Made by a program: the position numbers and the translations under genes
Shown here: piece by piece, positions 10,879 to 19,756 of the stretch
How the letters are laid out: every line of letters begins with the position of its first letter
Numbering within the stretch: the stretch's first letter is position 1
The notes under the pieces: generated by a model
The model's input: the letters and a program-made list of their open reading frames with translations, nothing else
What the model was told of the DNA's origin: nothing
The model's database searches: none
From: Phocaeicola sartorii JCM 17136 = DSM 21941
GTDB lineage: Bacteria > Bacteroidota > Bacteroidia > Bacteroidales > Bacteroidaceae
Length of the DNA stretch: 64,000 nucleotides
Reading direction: 5' to 3'
NCBI RefSeq assembly: GCF_000614185.1
Contig: NZ_BAKM01000004.1
Span: forward strand, 110,241 to 174,240

Positions 10879-11060
10879 AATGCATTCTGTCTTTAGTGTA
10901 AATAATAGTTTTGCTTACACCTTGTCGCGCAACAGGTTATACTACATATAGGGCTAATGGCGTACCAATGACCATGTATTTCACTGAATGGCATCGGCAT
11001 TCCATTGAAATACAGTGGAATAAAAATTTTTAGTATGAAAAGTAGTGATAAAAATGTTCT

Positions 11061-11092
11061 TGCAAAATGCAAGGTTTTTCGCAAAATGCAAG
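11061..11092. repeat. Direct repeat GCAAAATGCAAG x2
   Basis: Two 12-base identical units, GCAAAATGCAAG (11062-11073 and 11081-11092), 19 bases apart, lie immediately downstream of the RibD-like gene and upstream of the HTH operon. A shortened inverted version (CTTGCAAGATTTGCGG) follows in the gene's 3' end. Possible binding sites or recombinase arm sites; function unknown. Confidence 0.5.
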
Positions 11093-11509
11093 TTACATCT
11101 TGCAAGATTTGCGGTAGATAAGGCGGCAGATGCCGTTGGAAAAAGAGGTGGTTTTATGCAGTTCCCAATGTTGTGGTCGGAATGTATTCAACACGGAAAT
11201 CCCTTGTCCGGCAGAAAACGGCAGCTGGTAAACCACAAGTTCATCAACAAGATCATAGAGGAAAAGCCCGCGAAGCAGCTCCACCGATTCCGGTTCTATG
11301 ATTTCAGCAAGGTAAGTGAATGAATCGTCCCTGTTGTCTTTCTCGCAAAGCAAATCAAGGATGGAATGGGGCAATATAAGGGCCGAGCAGCGTTCACGCC
11401 AAAAGGGGAAACCCCGCCTGTCGTTTCTTACCCAGGACACAAGTGCTCCGGCCGGTTCCGGAAGGAAACCGTCCAATGTTATTGCCGTCACAACTTGAAT
11501 CCTTGCCAT
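11093..11509 (-). CDS. RibD C-terminal / dihydrofolate-reductase-like domain protein
   Basis: 138 residues. The N-terminus MARIQVVTAITLDGFLPEPA matches the start of RibD-C/DHFR-fold proteins, where the first strand and the loop (TLDGF) bind the nucleotide; the C-terminal part has DLVDELVVYQLPFSAGQGISVL, another family hallmark. It is shorter than usual (about 170-200 residues). It lies downstream of rteB on the same strand but beyond a likely terminator. Real substrate unknown. It may be cargo or a repurposed regulator; I cannot tell. Confidence 0.7.
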   Translation of the reverse strand: MARIQVVTAITLDGFLPEPAGALVSWVRNDRRGFPFWRERCSALILPHSILDLLCEKDNRDDSFTYLAEIIEPESVELLRGLFLYDLVDELVVYQLPFSAGQGISVLNTFRPQHWELHKTTSFSNGICRLIYRKSCKM

Positions 11510-11540
11510 AGCTTTAATTCTTTTTCAACCGGAAACTGTA

Positions 11541-11563
11541 AAAAAGAAGCGTGCAATCCACGC
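11541..11563 (-). terminator. Probable terminator of the rteA-rteB operon
   Basis: On the minus strand GCGTG-GATTG-CACGC is followed by TTCTTTTT. The stem is only 5 bp, so the call is moderate. It lies about 250 bases after the restored rteB stop. Confidence 0.5.
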
Positions 11564-11614
11564 TATTTCTAATGGAGGCTCTGGAATGCCCTTAACAGGA
11601 ATAGGTGAATGCAC

Positions 11615-11632
11615 GCTATGCCAAGGCATAGC
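11615..11632. repeat. Perfect palindrome downstream of rteB
   Basis: GCTATGCCAAGGCATAGC is an 18-base perfect palindrome with no T-run on either side, which favours a protein-binding site over a terminator. The rest of 11564-11813 shows no gene. Confidence 0.5.
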
Positions 11633-11813
11633 ATAAGCAATCACGCAATAGTTCCTGTTAATGTTCATTTTCCAGATTCCCATTAGGACGCTTGCGGTCT
11701 TATGTCTATATATAAACGGCAACTGCCCGTTAGACAGTACGCCGCATTTTTCGCTATTTAAGTGCAAAAGTACACATATTCAGCGACATTTGCACTATTT
11801 TTAGTCGTTAAAT

Positions 11814-13129
11814 TCATTTCAGCCCGTATTTCTTCATCTTCCTGTACAGTGTTGCCGGGTTGATGTTCAGCATTCCAGCCGCTTGTTCCCGGTGACCGTT
11901 GCAGGCTTTGAGAGCCTGATAATGCTTTCTTTCTCAAATGCTTCACCTTTCAGAGGCAGGATTGCAAGTGTGTCTGTTTCCTCATTTCTACATACACAGA
12001 CAGTTGTTTCCAATCCGTCCACGTCAAGCATCGGAGACTCAGAGACCAGTACGGCACGCTTGACACGGTTTCGGAGTTCACGCACGTTGCCCGGCCACCG
12101 GTAGGCAAGCATCCTGCGTTTGGCATCCTCCGTAAATCCCAATGTCTCCCTTTTCAACTCTTTGGAGAAACGTTCACGGAAAAACTCCGCCAACGGAATG
12201 ATATCTTCCGGGCATTCCTCCAGGGAGGGCTGCCGAATCTCAAACTCGTTCAGACGATGGTAAAGGTCTTCCCTGAACCGTCCCTCCTTGATAGCCAATT
12301 CCATATTCTCGTTTGTCGCGGAAATGACCCTGACATCCGAAATCCGTTCCCTGCCGCTACCAATCGGGGTATATACATTCTCCTGTAATACCCGGAGGAG
12401 CATGGATTGGATTTCATGCGGCATCGTGCCTATCTCGTCAAGGAACAGCGTGCCGCCTTTCGCCAGGTCGAAATATCCGCTCTTTGCCGTGTCCGCACCG
12501 GTGAACGCGCCTTTCTCGTGCCCGAAGAACAGCGAGGCGGCCAACTCGCGGGGCAATGCGCCGCAGTTTACGGCGACAAAAGGCTTGCCATACCGTTCGC
12601 TGTTGTCATGGATGGTCTGCGCTACCGACTCCTTGCCGGTCCCGTTGACCCCGAGTATCATCACGGACATATCGGACGGGGCAACCAGCCTGGCAAACTT
12701 TTCCACTTTCAATATCATGGGGCTTGTGCGGTGGAACAACTGCCGTTCCTGCTTTCTCACGGTGGCTACCGGATGGAACACATCTTCCGCCAGTTCCAGC
12801 AGGTGATCCCTGTACACAGGTTTGGGCAGGTAGTCCCTGGCTCCCAGTTTGATGGTACGCACAACGTCCGGAACGGAAACGTATTCGGTCGTTATGATGA
12901 ACGGGATGTCTTTCTTCTCCTTGCGCAGCCATTCCAAAAGGGAAATGCCGTCGCCTTCGGGCAACCGTACGTCCGACAATATAAGGTCGAACTGCATACG
13001 GCGTATCAACGAGCGGGCTATCGGCTCGCTCATGGCTGTCACCGCTTCATAACCGGCCCGGGAAAGCCAGTCTTTCTGTATTTGCGACAACCCCACGTTG
13101 TCTTCAACTATCAGTATCTTCCGTTTCAT
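11814..13129 (-). CDS. rteB: RteB-like sigma-54-type response regulator (3' frameshift)
   Basis: An NtrC-family response regulator that, in CTnDOT-type elements, activates rteC and hence excision and transfer. Receiver domain (residues 1-115) with FDLILSDVRLPEGDG; AAA+ domain with Walker A GVNGTGKES, the GAFTGAD sigma-54 contact loop and Walker B TLFLDEIG; C-terminal Fis-type HTH. The open frame ends early at 11867, but another frame carries the HTH (ALKACNGHREQAAGM, then LNINPATLYRKMKKYG) to a stop at 11814-11816. One base is missing near 11925. The start overlaps the 3' end of rteA by 26 bases, so the two are co-transcribed and form a kinase-regulator pair. Confidence 0.88.
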
Positions 13130-15438
13130 TTGTCAGTCTTTTTATCTCGGCTTCCGCCGCCTTGATGAGCATGGCGGTGCTGGCTATTATCTGCCGGGTA
13201 TATTCATTTAACTCTTTGTCGCTTGTTTCACTGTCTTTCAATAAAGTCCGGTATGCCAACAGAGGTTCCGCCATCCGTAGGAACTCCCACATCGGTTGCA
13301 TACGGTGGGTGATTTCACGCAACTTCTGCCTGTCGCCGTTTTTTATGGCTGCATCAAGTTCTTCACGGTCTTTCTCTGATTGGGATATAAGGGAAAGCAA
13401 TGCCTTGTGCTTGTCACTGACCTCGGAAAGGATCAAACTGAAATCAACCTCCGGTTTTTCCTCCCGCCTGTTTGTCTTTATCCTCGAAAGCAGGCCGAGA
13501 AGTTCCGATGAAGAAAACGGCTTATAGATGTAGTCCGTAAATCCGGCATGGAGAAAAGCCTCCTTGTCCCTGTCACCACGTGCGGTCATGGCTACAATAG
13601 GGATGGTGCGGGAGTTTCCGATGTTCGAGTTGCGCAACAAGGTCAGCAAGTCAAAGCCGTTGGTCCCTGGCATTTGAATATCAGAGATCAACAGGTCATA
13701 ATCCTTGCCCCGCATCGCCTTGACCACATCTTTGGAGCTTACGCTGGTCGTACAATTCATCCGTTACGCTCCAGCATCTCTTTTATCACATTCAACAGCA
13801 TCGTATCGTCATCAATGACAAGTACATTCCGAGGCAAATGTGCCGGATGTGGGATTATCAGGCTTTCGCTCTCTACCGTTTCATCCGTGGTTTTCAATGG
13901 AAGTGTAATGCGGAACGTGCTACCCCGGTCAATGCCGCTCGTCACGTCTATTGTCCCGCCAAGCAGGTTGACAAGACCTTTTGTTATCGGCAGGCCTAAT
14001 CCGAAACCCTCCGCGTTTCTGACGGAGTCCAACCGCTCAAACGGGCGGAAGATACGTGAAAGCGCATCTTCACTCATGCCTATGCCGGTATCCTTGACTT
14101 CCAATACTAATTCACCTTCGTTATAACGGGCATTCAAGCTAATTGTACCGGTTTCTGTAAATTTGACGGCATTGCTGAGCAGGTTGTCCAAAATCTGTTC
14201 GATACGGTCCACGTCACCGCAAAGTTTGACATCGGTACCGGTAAAATCGTGATTGAATAGGATGCCTTTGTTATTGACCACATGGGAGAAGCCGAAGGCG
14301 ATGCGTTCCAACAGGGCATTCAGGTTGAACGGTACATCGTTGCGGGTTTCTTTTGCCTCGTTCAGGCGGTACACGTCCAGCAGGTTGTTAAGCAGATGTA
14401 CAACATGTCGGCACACAATCCTGATGTTATTCAGGTGCGTGTTCCTTCGTTTCTTTTCCCTGGTATCCACGGCAAGTTCCGCGCTGCCGCTGATTACGTT
14501 CAGAGGGGCACGGATGTCATGGGAGATTGTCAGGATGATATTCTTCCGCATCTCTAACAGCGCGATGTTCTGCTCTATCGTTTCTTCCAGATGCTTCCTG
14601 TTTTTTGCCTTGACCTTAATATCCCGTTGTATGACAAGATACGAAATGAACAGCAGGATGATTGAGAATATAATCAAGCCGGTAATGACCAAAGTCGAAT
14701 GTTCGTAGGAAGCTTTCAGACGCTCTTCCTTGCTCCTGAAGGCGTTCCATGTCTGCTCATCCAGACTTGTAATAAGTAAACGCAATTTCCGGTTGAGTTC
14801 CCTATTGCACAACCGCAGGCTGTCCGTATAAGTTTCTATGTCCCGTTTCCGTTTATTCAACAACGAGATCAGTTCCTTATCCGGTGCGGTTTGCCTGGTT
14901 GTAACAACCGGCATCTGTACGGTTTCCTTGCCACCGAAGAATCCGGCGATACCTTTCTTCTTTCGGGTAACGGTCCGGGTGGTTGTCTGTGTCGTTACGG
15001 TCGGTTTCTGATTGAATAGAAGGCTATCCGTTCTCTTCTGCTCCCAAGACGCTTCCATTATTTTGAACAGATGTTCTTCTTTAGCGGCCAATAATGTACG
15101 AAGTGAATCTATTTGCACTGGTTGTATAAAATCACTACATTGTGTACGCAAGACTTGCAACATAGAATCAGTACGCACACGGCGTTCCCGATAAGCCAGA
15201 GAATCCTCATTGTTCCATACCATGACTGATTCTCCATAAGTTACCAATGCAGTCACATACCGATGGGCGGTATTGATGTCGTGCTGAGTTTGGAAAATAG
15301 AAATCGATTCGTTTTCTATTTTTGTACACGGTGACGCTCGTGCAGAACAATAGCGACCATACTACCGATGATTGCCATTAATACTATGTATCCAAAGAAG
15401 ACTTTGTATAGTAAAGATATTTGTCTATGCTGCGTCAT
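13104..15438 (-). CDS. rteA: RteA-like hybrid sensor histidine kinase (two frameshifts)
   Basis: A membrane sensor kinase partner of RteB. The restored start at 15438 gives MTQHRQISLLYKVFFGYIVL, the first transmembrane helix; this frame runs to a stop at an A-run near 15325 and continues in the next frame as KIENESISIFQTQHD. Then follow a periplasmic region, a second transmembrane helix (VITGLIIFSIILLFISYLVI), H-box LTISHDIRAPLNVISGSAE, HATPase (LEVKDTGIGMSED, GFGLGLPIT), a receiver (DLLISDIQMPGTNG) and a C-terminal HPt-like helix pair with ITHRMQP. A second break at 13760 cuts the receiver (IKEMLERNG | MNCTTSV) where ATG overlaps TGA; one base seems missing. tetQ does not precede it; instead the M15-deformylase gene does. 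Confidence 0.88.
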
Positions 15439-15500
15439 AAGAATGATAGGAATCAATTTCGTCGTCACTTCACAACATCAGTAATTATATTAATTATTTA

Positions 15501-16796
15501 TTATTCTTGAGAACCAGATGATAGATAGTCAATATAAAGCCGCCCATAAAGATGATCAATCTCATGTTGGAATATCACTGCTGTAAATCCCGAAATTTTT
15601 TCTTCACGAGATTCAGAAGTTTTTCCATCAATATACTTGACTGTAATATCTGCCGCTCTTAAAACTTCACCCTCTTTATCTGGAATAGAAAGGCATCCCT
15701 CAGTTCCAAGTTGCGTCTGTTCAGAATAACTGATGATTTCAGGATTTACAAGAATTTCAAAAGGATATCCTTCTTTATCAAATCGCTGTACTGCTACAAT
15801 GCGACGAAGAATACCAACTTGAGGAGCCGCAATTCCAACACCTTCATTTTCAGGATTACGAACAGTAGCCAACATACGGTTTACCAACAGTTCGTATTCT
15901 TTCGTTGCCATCATTTCTTTGCTTACATCTGAAGAAACAGTGCGTAAAAGAATCGAGTCATTTATATTGTCCACAGTTAAAATCCTCATGAGACTTGTTG
16001 TGTCATGTGAACGAATGAGATTAATTTCATGTTCAGAAAAACAATCATCAGTATCTTTAATTTCAAAATGCTGGTAATCCTTCAATGAAGTCCAATCGCC
16101 ACCCCATTCAAATCCGGCTTCTGTAAAGAGTCGATATGCAAGGTCGTTATGATCTATCTTATAGGGTATATCCGTCCTGTTCTCACGGTCGAATGCGTAT
16201 GGTTCGCCGGTAGCCGGTTCTATATGCCAGGATTCGTCATCCTTTTGCTTGACATATGGATTGTAAAGCGTATTGATGTCAATGGCAAGACCAAGTCCAT
16301 GCTTGGAAATTTTGGTAGTAGATCCGGTCATGAAGCGGAAGTTGAACGATGAGGAGTTGTTGGCACGCATAGAGCTTTCGTCGTCGGCATCGTAGTTGTC
16401 AATGAACACCATTCGCTCAATGCGGTAGTCTGCCTGGTAGAGCCGGCGAAATACATCAATCACTTTATCGGCAATGGCAGCGTTCACCACCATCTCACCC
16501 CTTTGCGGGTTACCGTCAGCGTTACGATGCAACATTTTTAAATAACGTAGTTCGGATCGCTTCAAAGGACAGTCCTCTTTCCATGACTTGAGCCACATGC
16601 GGTTGAATATCCGGTCGCTGATAGTTTCCGAACGGAACCAGGCATCCACACCGGAGCGTTCCACGTCAGCTTCGGATACCAACGTTTCGGCAGTCCACTC
16701 ATCGTCAGGACTTTGATATCCGAGGTCGTTGTCACATCCGACCAAGAGCAAGGTAAAGGACACGACAAAGAGTAGCAGGTATTTTCTTCTTATCAT
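15501..16796 (-). CDS. Lipoprotein: M15 D,D-carboxypeptidase-like domain fused to peptide deformylase
   Basis: 431 residues. A lipoprotein signal (LLLVGC, Cys21) is followed by an acidic linker. Residues about 60-250 carry an M15/VanY-type zinc peptidase pattern: SKHGLGLAIDI (His and Asp ligands) and DYQHFEI (third ligand), as in enzymes that trim D-Ala from peptidoglycan. Residues about 270-425 are a complete peptide deformylase with all three motifs: GVGIAAPQ, EGCLSIP and QHEIDHLYG (HExxH zinc site). Deformylase normally works in the cytosol on nascent N-formyl-Met chains, so lipid-anchored export is odd. It is the last gene before rteA and lies 27 bases after an upstream lipoprotein gene. 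Substrates are inferred from motifs only. Confidence 0.85.
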   Translation of the reverse strand: MIRRKYLLLFVVSFTLLLVGCDNDLGYQSPDDEWTAETLVSEADVERSGVDAWFRSETISDRIFNRMWLKSWKEDCPLKRSELRYLKMLHRNADGNPQRGEMVVNAAIADKVIDVFRRLYQADYRIERMVFIDNYDADDESSMRANNSSSFNFRFMTGSTTKISKHGLGLAIDINTLYNPYVKQKDDESWHIEPATGEPYAFDRENRTDIPYKIDHNDLAYRLFTEAGFEWGGDWTSLKDYQHFEIKDTDDCFSEHEINLIRSHDTTSLMRILTVDNINDSILLRTVSSDVSKEMMATKEYELLVNRMLATVRNPENEGVGIAAPQVGILRRIVAVQRFDKEGYPFEILVNPEIISYSEQTQLGTEGCLSIPDKEGEVLRAADITVKYIDGKTSESREEKISGFTAVIFQHEIDHLYGRLYIDYLSSGSQE

Positions 16797-16823
16797 ATTT
16801 GCTAATGTATTTATTATTTGTTT

Positions 16824-17303
16824 TTACTTCTCAAATTTCCACTTAGGCAGTTCGCTGCGACGAGTAGTGGAGGTACAGTAGAAGAGAGTGTCGCGGTAAG
16901 TGCGAGTGTAGTCTATGGTCACAGTGCTGTCTGTGAAGTTCTTTACATGTACGGTTTGCACCGGTTTATTGGGGTGTGACATATAGAGGGTGTCGTTGTG
17001 GAAAGCATATCGAAACCGCAGCTTTTTCATCAGCGTGTCATTTTGGATGGTGTAGAAGGTCATCACGCTGTCCGGAGTATAGACTTCGTAGAATTGCTGT
17101 TCTTGCGGGTTGTTGATGTAGTCGTAAAGCATGGTGTCGGAGGCGGTGCCCAGCACGGTTTGAGTCATGGTTTCATAGTACCATGTGCCGATGAAGTTCG
17201 GAATGCCAGGTTCTGTGGGATTTGTTTTGCTTGTTCCCTTGCACGATATAAATGCTATTGCTGCCATCAAGGCGATACTGATGATATAAAGTATTTGCTT
17301 CAT
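16824..17303 (-). CDS. Small lipoprotein, unknown function
   Basis: 159 residues with a lipoprotein signal (AIAFISC, Cys21) followed by a Lys/Thr linker. The rest alternates short beta-strands: FIGTWYYETMTQT, DSVMTFYTIQNDTLMKKLRF, VKNFTDSTVTIDYTRTY. This is a lipocalin-like pattern (GTW near the start) often seen in Bacteroides lipoproteins. I do not recognise a named family. It is co-directional with the M15-deformylase gene 27 bases downstream, so the two are likely co-transcribed. Confidence 0.75.
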   Translation of the reverse strand: MKQILYIISIALMAAIAFISCKGTSKTNPTEPGIPNFIGTWYYETMTQTVLGTASDTMLYDYINNPQEQQFYEVYTPDSVMTFYTIQNDTLMKKLRFRYAFHNDTLYMSHPNKPVQTVHVKNFTDSTVTIDYTRTYRDTLFYCTSTTRRSELPKWKFEK

Positions 17304-17404
17304 AATGAAAATGATGATTTATTGTTTTACTTATTTATGTTTTTGCTATCCGGAATCCTACTCAGATGTCGGCAGGAGCTATTGTTGTGTATTCTATGAG
17401 ATCT

Positions 17405-17584
17405 TCAGCCTGTTAGCTGGTCGAAGCGGCAGGCGTGGTATCGTTCTCTGTTTTTACTATCATTGACTGAAATATTAACATAGACGTTGTAGATGTAGTT
17501 GTGCCGCCTATCGGTCTGACGGTGGGCGACGAGGATATGCGACAATACTTTGTCCAGCCGGTTGATATAGGAATCAAGGCGCAT
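17405..17584 (-). CDS. Possible short ORF, unknown
   Basis: 59 codons (MRLDSYINRLDKVLSHILVA, then a basic and Tyr/Asn-rich part ending in CRFDQLTG). It lies downstream of the legumain-fusion gene on the same strand, in an otherwise gene-free stretch. The frame remains open upstream of the ATG towards 17620, so it could be the 3' remnant of a longer gene. Composition looks like coding sequence, but no family is recognised and no clear ribosome-binding site was seen. Confidence 0.35.
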   Translation of the reverse strand: MRLDSYINRLDKVLSHILVAHRQTDRRHNYIYNVYVNISVNDSKNRERYHACRFDQLTG

Positions 17585-17629
17585 GTTACCGCTGTAAATG
17601 CAGGCGTAACGTAGATTGTTTCATTTTGA

Positions 17630-19756
17630 TTATTTTTTGAAGTTTATAAATTCTGACATATCAGCCGAATAAAGGTTACCGTAGTTTTCAGCGTTATAGA
17701 CCATCACATGGCTACCGACCGTATTGATGAACAATCGGTAATATAGGTCGCGTAGGGCAATGTTCTTGTTTTCGGTGATCTGCTCAATAAAGGTGGAGGT
17801 AAAGCGGTTGCTCATCCATACTTTCATCTCGCCGTTGAACACGTCTGCCTTGGAGGTTTCGTCACCATTGGCAGCCGTGACGAACAACATTCCCGGAATA
17901 TTCCGGCATTGCTCCATCACACCGCCCGAAAAACAAGCCTCGACCATCATCAGGAGTTTACGATAGCTTCTCTTTTCCCTCATCCGACGGAAAGTCTTGT
18001 CAAGTTGGTCACCCATAATGCCATAGGCATCATCGTTCCAGCATAAGGCACCGGGCACTCCGTGTCCGCTCCAGAAGACAAATACATTGTCGTTTGCGGT
18101 AGATTCGATTACGATGGGCAGTCTTTCGCTTTTTTCTCCGCTCAGTATGGCAAGTATGTCTTTTGCCTGCAACTCCGACATGTGATAGTCTATCTCTACT
18201 TGCTCGTACACGTTGTTTCCTCCGATGGTCACCTGCACAACTCCTTTGTTAGGATTCGACACATTGTCGGCTATATCGTTCTCGGCAATGAGAATGATAC
18301 GGTCGTCGGTATATCCGGCCTGTTTGAGCTGCTGGTAGATGGCGAGCACATCTGCCTGATGGCGGTAGTTGGCCCATCCTTTGGAGGAAGCAACCAGAAG
18401 TGCCCAGTTGCCGGTATGTACAGGGTAATCGAATTCTCCTGAATTGTTGAAATCCTGCATCTGCGAAGCCTTCCAGTTCCAACCGGCAAGTGTCGCATCC
18501 GTGCGGTTTCCTCCATCGCTGGTGTTATAGTCGAGGATGATATACTGCCCGTTGTAAACCTTGAAGTTATAGTAAGTCGTAGCAAGCACATTGGTAAAGA
18601 CTTTTGCATCAAACCTCAGATGGCCTGAAGCCCCACGGACGTATGGCGACTTGCCGGCAGCAAGCGCATCCACCACAAGCCTCATATCCTCACCCGTCCA
18701 GCTGCCCATGTTCAAGTCTTCTCCTGAAACAACAGCCCTGAGTGATTTTTGTAACGACAGCTCCGGATTGAACTGCTGATGCCATGCTGCATAGCCGATG
18801 AGCATGGCGGCATCGTGGAGCTGTGATTCTCCCAGAGTGGGCGTGGCATTGAAAAAGGTCCGATAACTTACGTCGAACCCCGATTCAGGATCGGCACCAA
18901 ATGCGACTCCCTCTATCCCTTCGGCTGCATCTCCGTGAATCTTGAGCACATCCGCACCGTAGGCTGTATCCGAAAACAACATCCTCGGTACACTCTGACT
19001 GTTCAGGCTTTGTGTTTTATGCGCTTCAAGCATCGGTCCCATCTCTTCAATCTCAGAGGGGATACATATCACATACTCTGCACCCGACTGCATGGCTTGG
19101 CGGGACACATCCGCTATGTTATCGGGGGTGTAAGCATAGCTGCCCATATTCTTCAACCCGAGTTCGCGTGCCTGAAATGCGAACCAATCCATGAACGTCT
19201 GCCCGTAATTGTCATTATCCTTGGCCAAAAGTGCCACGCTTTTACCTCCATAGTTAATCACCTTGGAGAGAAGTACCTCACATTGCGTAATGTCGGTTTC
19301 GGTCATCGCCCAAAGATAGCCTGTCGATGCGTATGCACGAACCAGTTGTTCTGTAGTGGCGAGTGTGAAGAATGTCTTGCCTACAAGGGTCAATTCAGCC
19401 GCGAGGATTGCAGCGTTGGATGAATACAATCCGCCGATGACGGCATATACTTCATCGTTGAAAGCCAGCGATTGGGCAAGTTCCTGCATATCGGCATTTG
19501 CCTCGTCGTAGTATTCAAACTTCAATCTGATACCTGTCTCGTGGTTTTTGAATGCACGTTCAAAGTTGGTTGCAAACATACCCAACGTTCTTTCCCAATG
19601 CGCAGCAAGTCCTTTCTCCATCGGGAGCACCACGGCAACGGTTTTCTCTGTCCACTGTTTATCGGCATAGGACATGGAAGATTCATCATCCGAACAGCTC
19701 CACAGACCGATCAGGCAGAGGAGTGGTGCAATAAGTTTAATAACCATTCGTTTCAT
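17630..19756 (-). CDS. Lipoprotein: periplasmic-binding (LivK/Peripla_BP_6-like) domain fused to a legumain-like C13 peptidase
   Basis: About 708 residues from the Met at 19756; lipobox GLWSC. Residues about 35-400 resemble branched-chain-amino-acid-type receptors (FEYYDEANADMQELAQSLAF, VIGGLYSSNAA, KSVALLAKDNDNYGQTFMDW). The C-terminal ~270 residues look like a clan CD cysteine peptidase of family C13: WALLVASSKGWANYRHQADV, RIILIAENDIADN, catalytic His in FWSGHGVPG and catalytic Cys in MVEACFSGG. The Asn-Tyr-Arg-His-Gln-Ala-Asp block is a legumain/GPI8 hallmark. A ligand-gated protease at the cell surface or in the periplasm is the simplest inference. The start overlaps the end of the BMP-lipoprotein gene by about 18 bases, implying coupled translation of two binding proteins. 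Confidence 0.82.
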   Translation of the reverse strand: MKRMVIKLIAPLLCLIGLWSCSDDESSMSYADKQWTEKTVAVVLPMEKGLAAHWERTLGMFATNFERAFKNHETGIRLKFEYYDEANADMQELAQSLAFNDEVYAVIGGLYSSNAAILAAELTLVGKTFFTLATTEQLVRAYASTGYLWAMTETDITQCEVLLSKVINYGGKSVALLAKDNDNYGQTFMDWFAFQARELGLKNMGSYAYTPDNIADVSRQAMQSGAEYVICIPSEIEEMGPMLEAHKTQSLNSQSVPRMLFSDTAYGADVLKIHGDAAEGIEGVAFGADPESGFDVSYRTFFNATPTLGESQLHDAAMLIGYAAWHQQFNPELSLQKSLRAVVSGEDLNMGSWTGEDMRLVVDALAAGKSPYVRGASGHLRFDAKVFTNVLATTYYNFKVYNGQYIILDYNTSDGGNRTDATLAGWNWKASQMQDFNNSGEFDYPVHTGNWALLVASSKGWANYRHQADVLAIYQQLKQAGYTDDRIILIAENDIADNVSNPNKGVVQVTIGGNNVYEQVEIDYHMSELQAKDILAILSGEKSERLPIVIESTANDNVFVFWSGHGVPGALCWNDDAYGIMGDQLDKTFRRMREKRSYRKLLMMVEACFSGGVMEQCRNIPGMLFVTAANGDETSKADVFNGEMKVWMSNRFTSTFIEQITENKNIALRDLYYRLFINTVGSHVMVYNAENYGNLYSADMSEFINFKK

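Noticed and set aside
12407..13165. 252-codon plus-strand frame
   Set aside because: It lies antisense to rteB, whose domains are unmistakable; its composition is that of a shadow frame.
13757..13760. Genuine split of the kinase and receiver into two translationally coupled genes (ATGA)
   Set aside because: The receiver domain itself is cut in the middle, so a missing base is more likely than a real gene boundary.
17630..19756. Caspase-like (C14) or clostripain-like (C11) assignment for the protease domain
   Set aside because: The NYRHQADV block and the spacing of SGHG and EACFSGG fit legumain-type C13 better, though all are clan CD.
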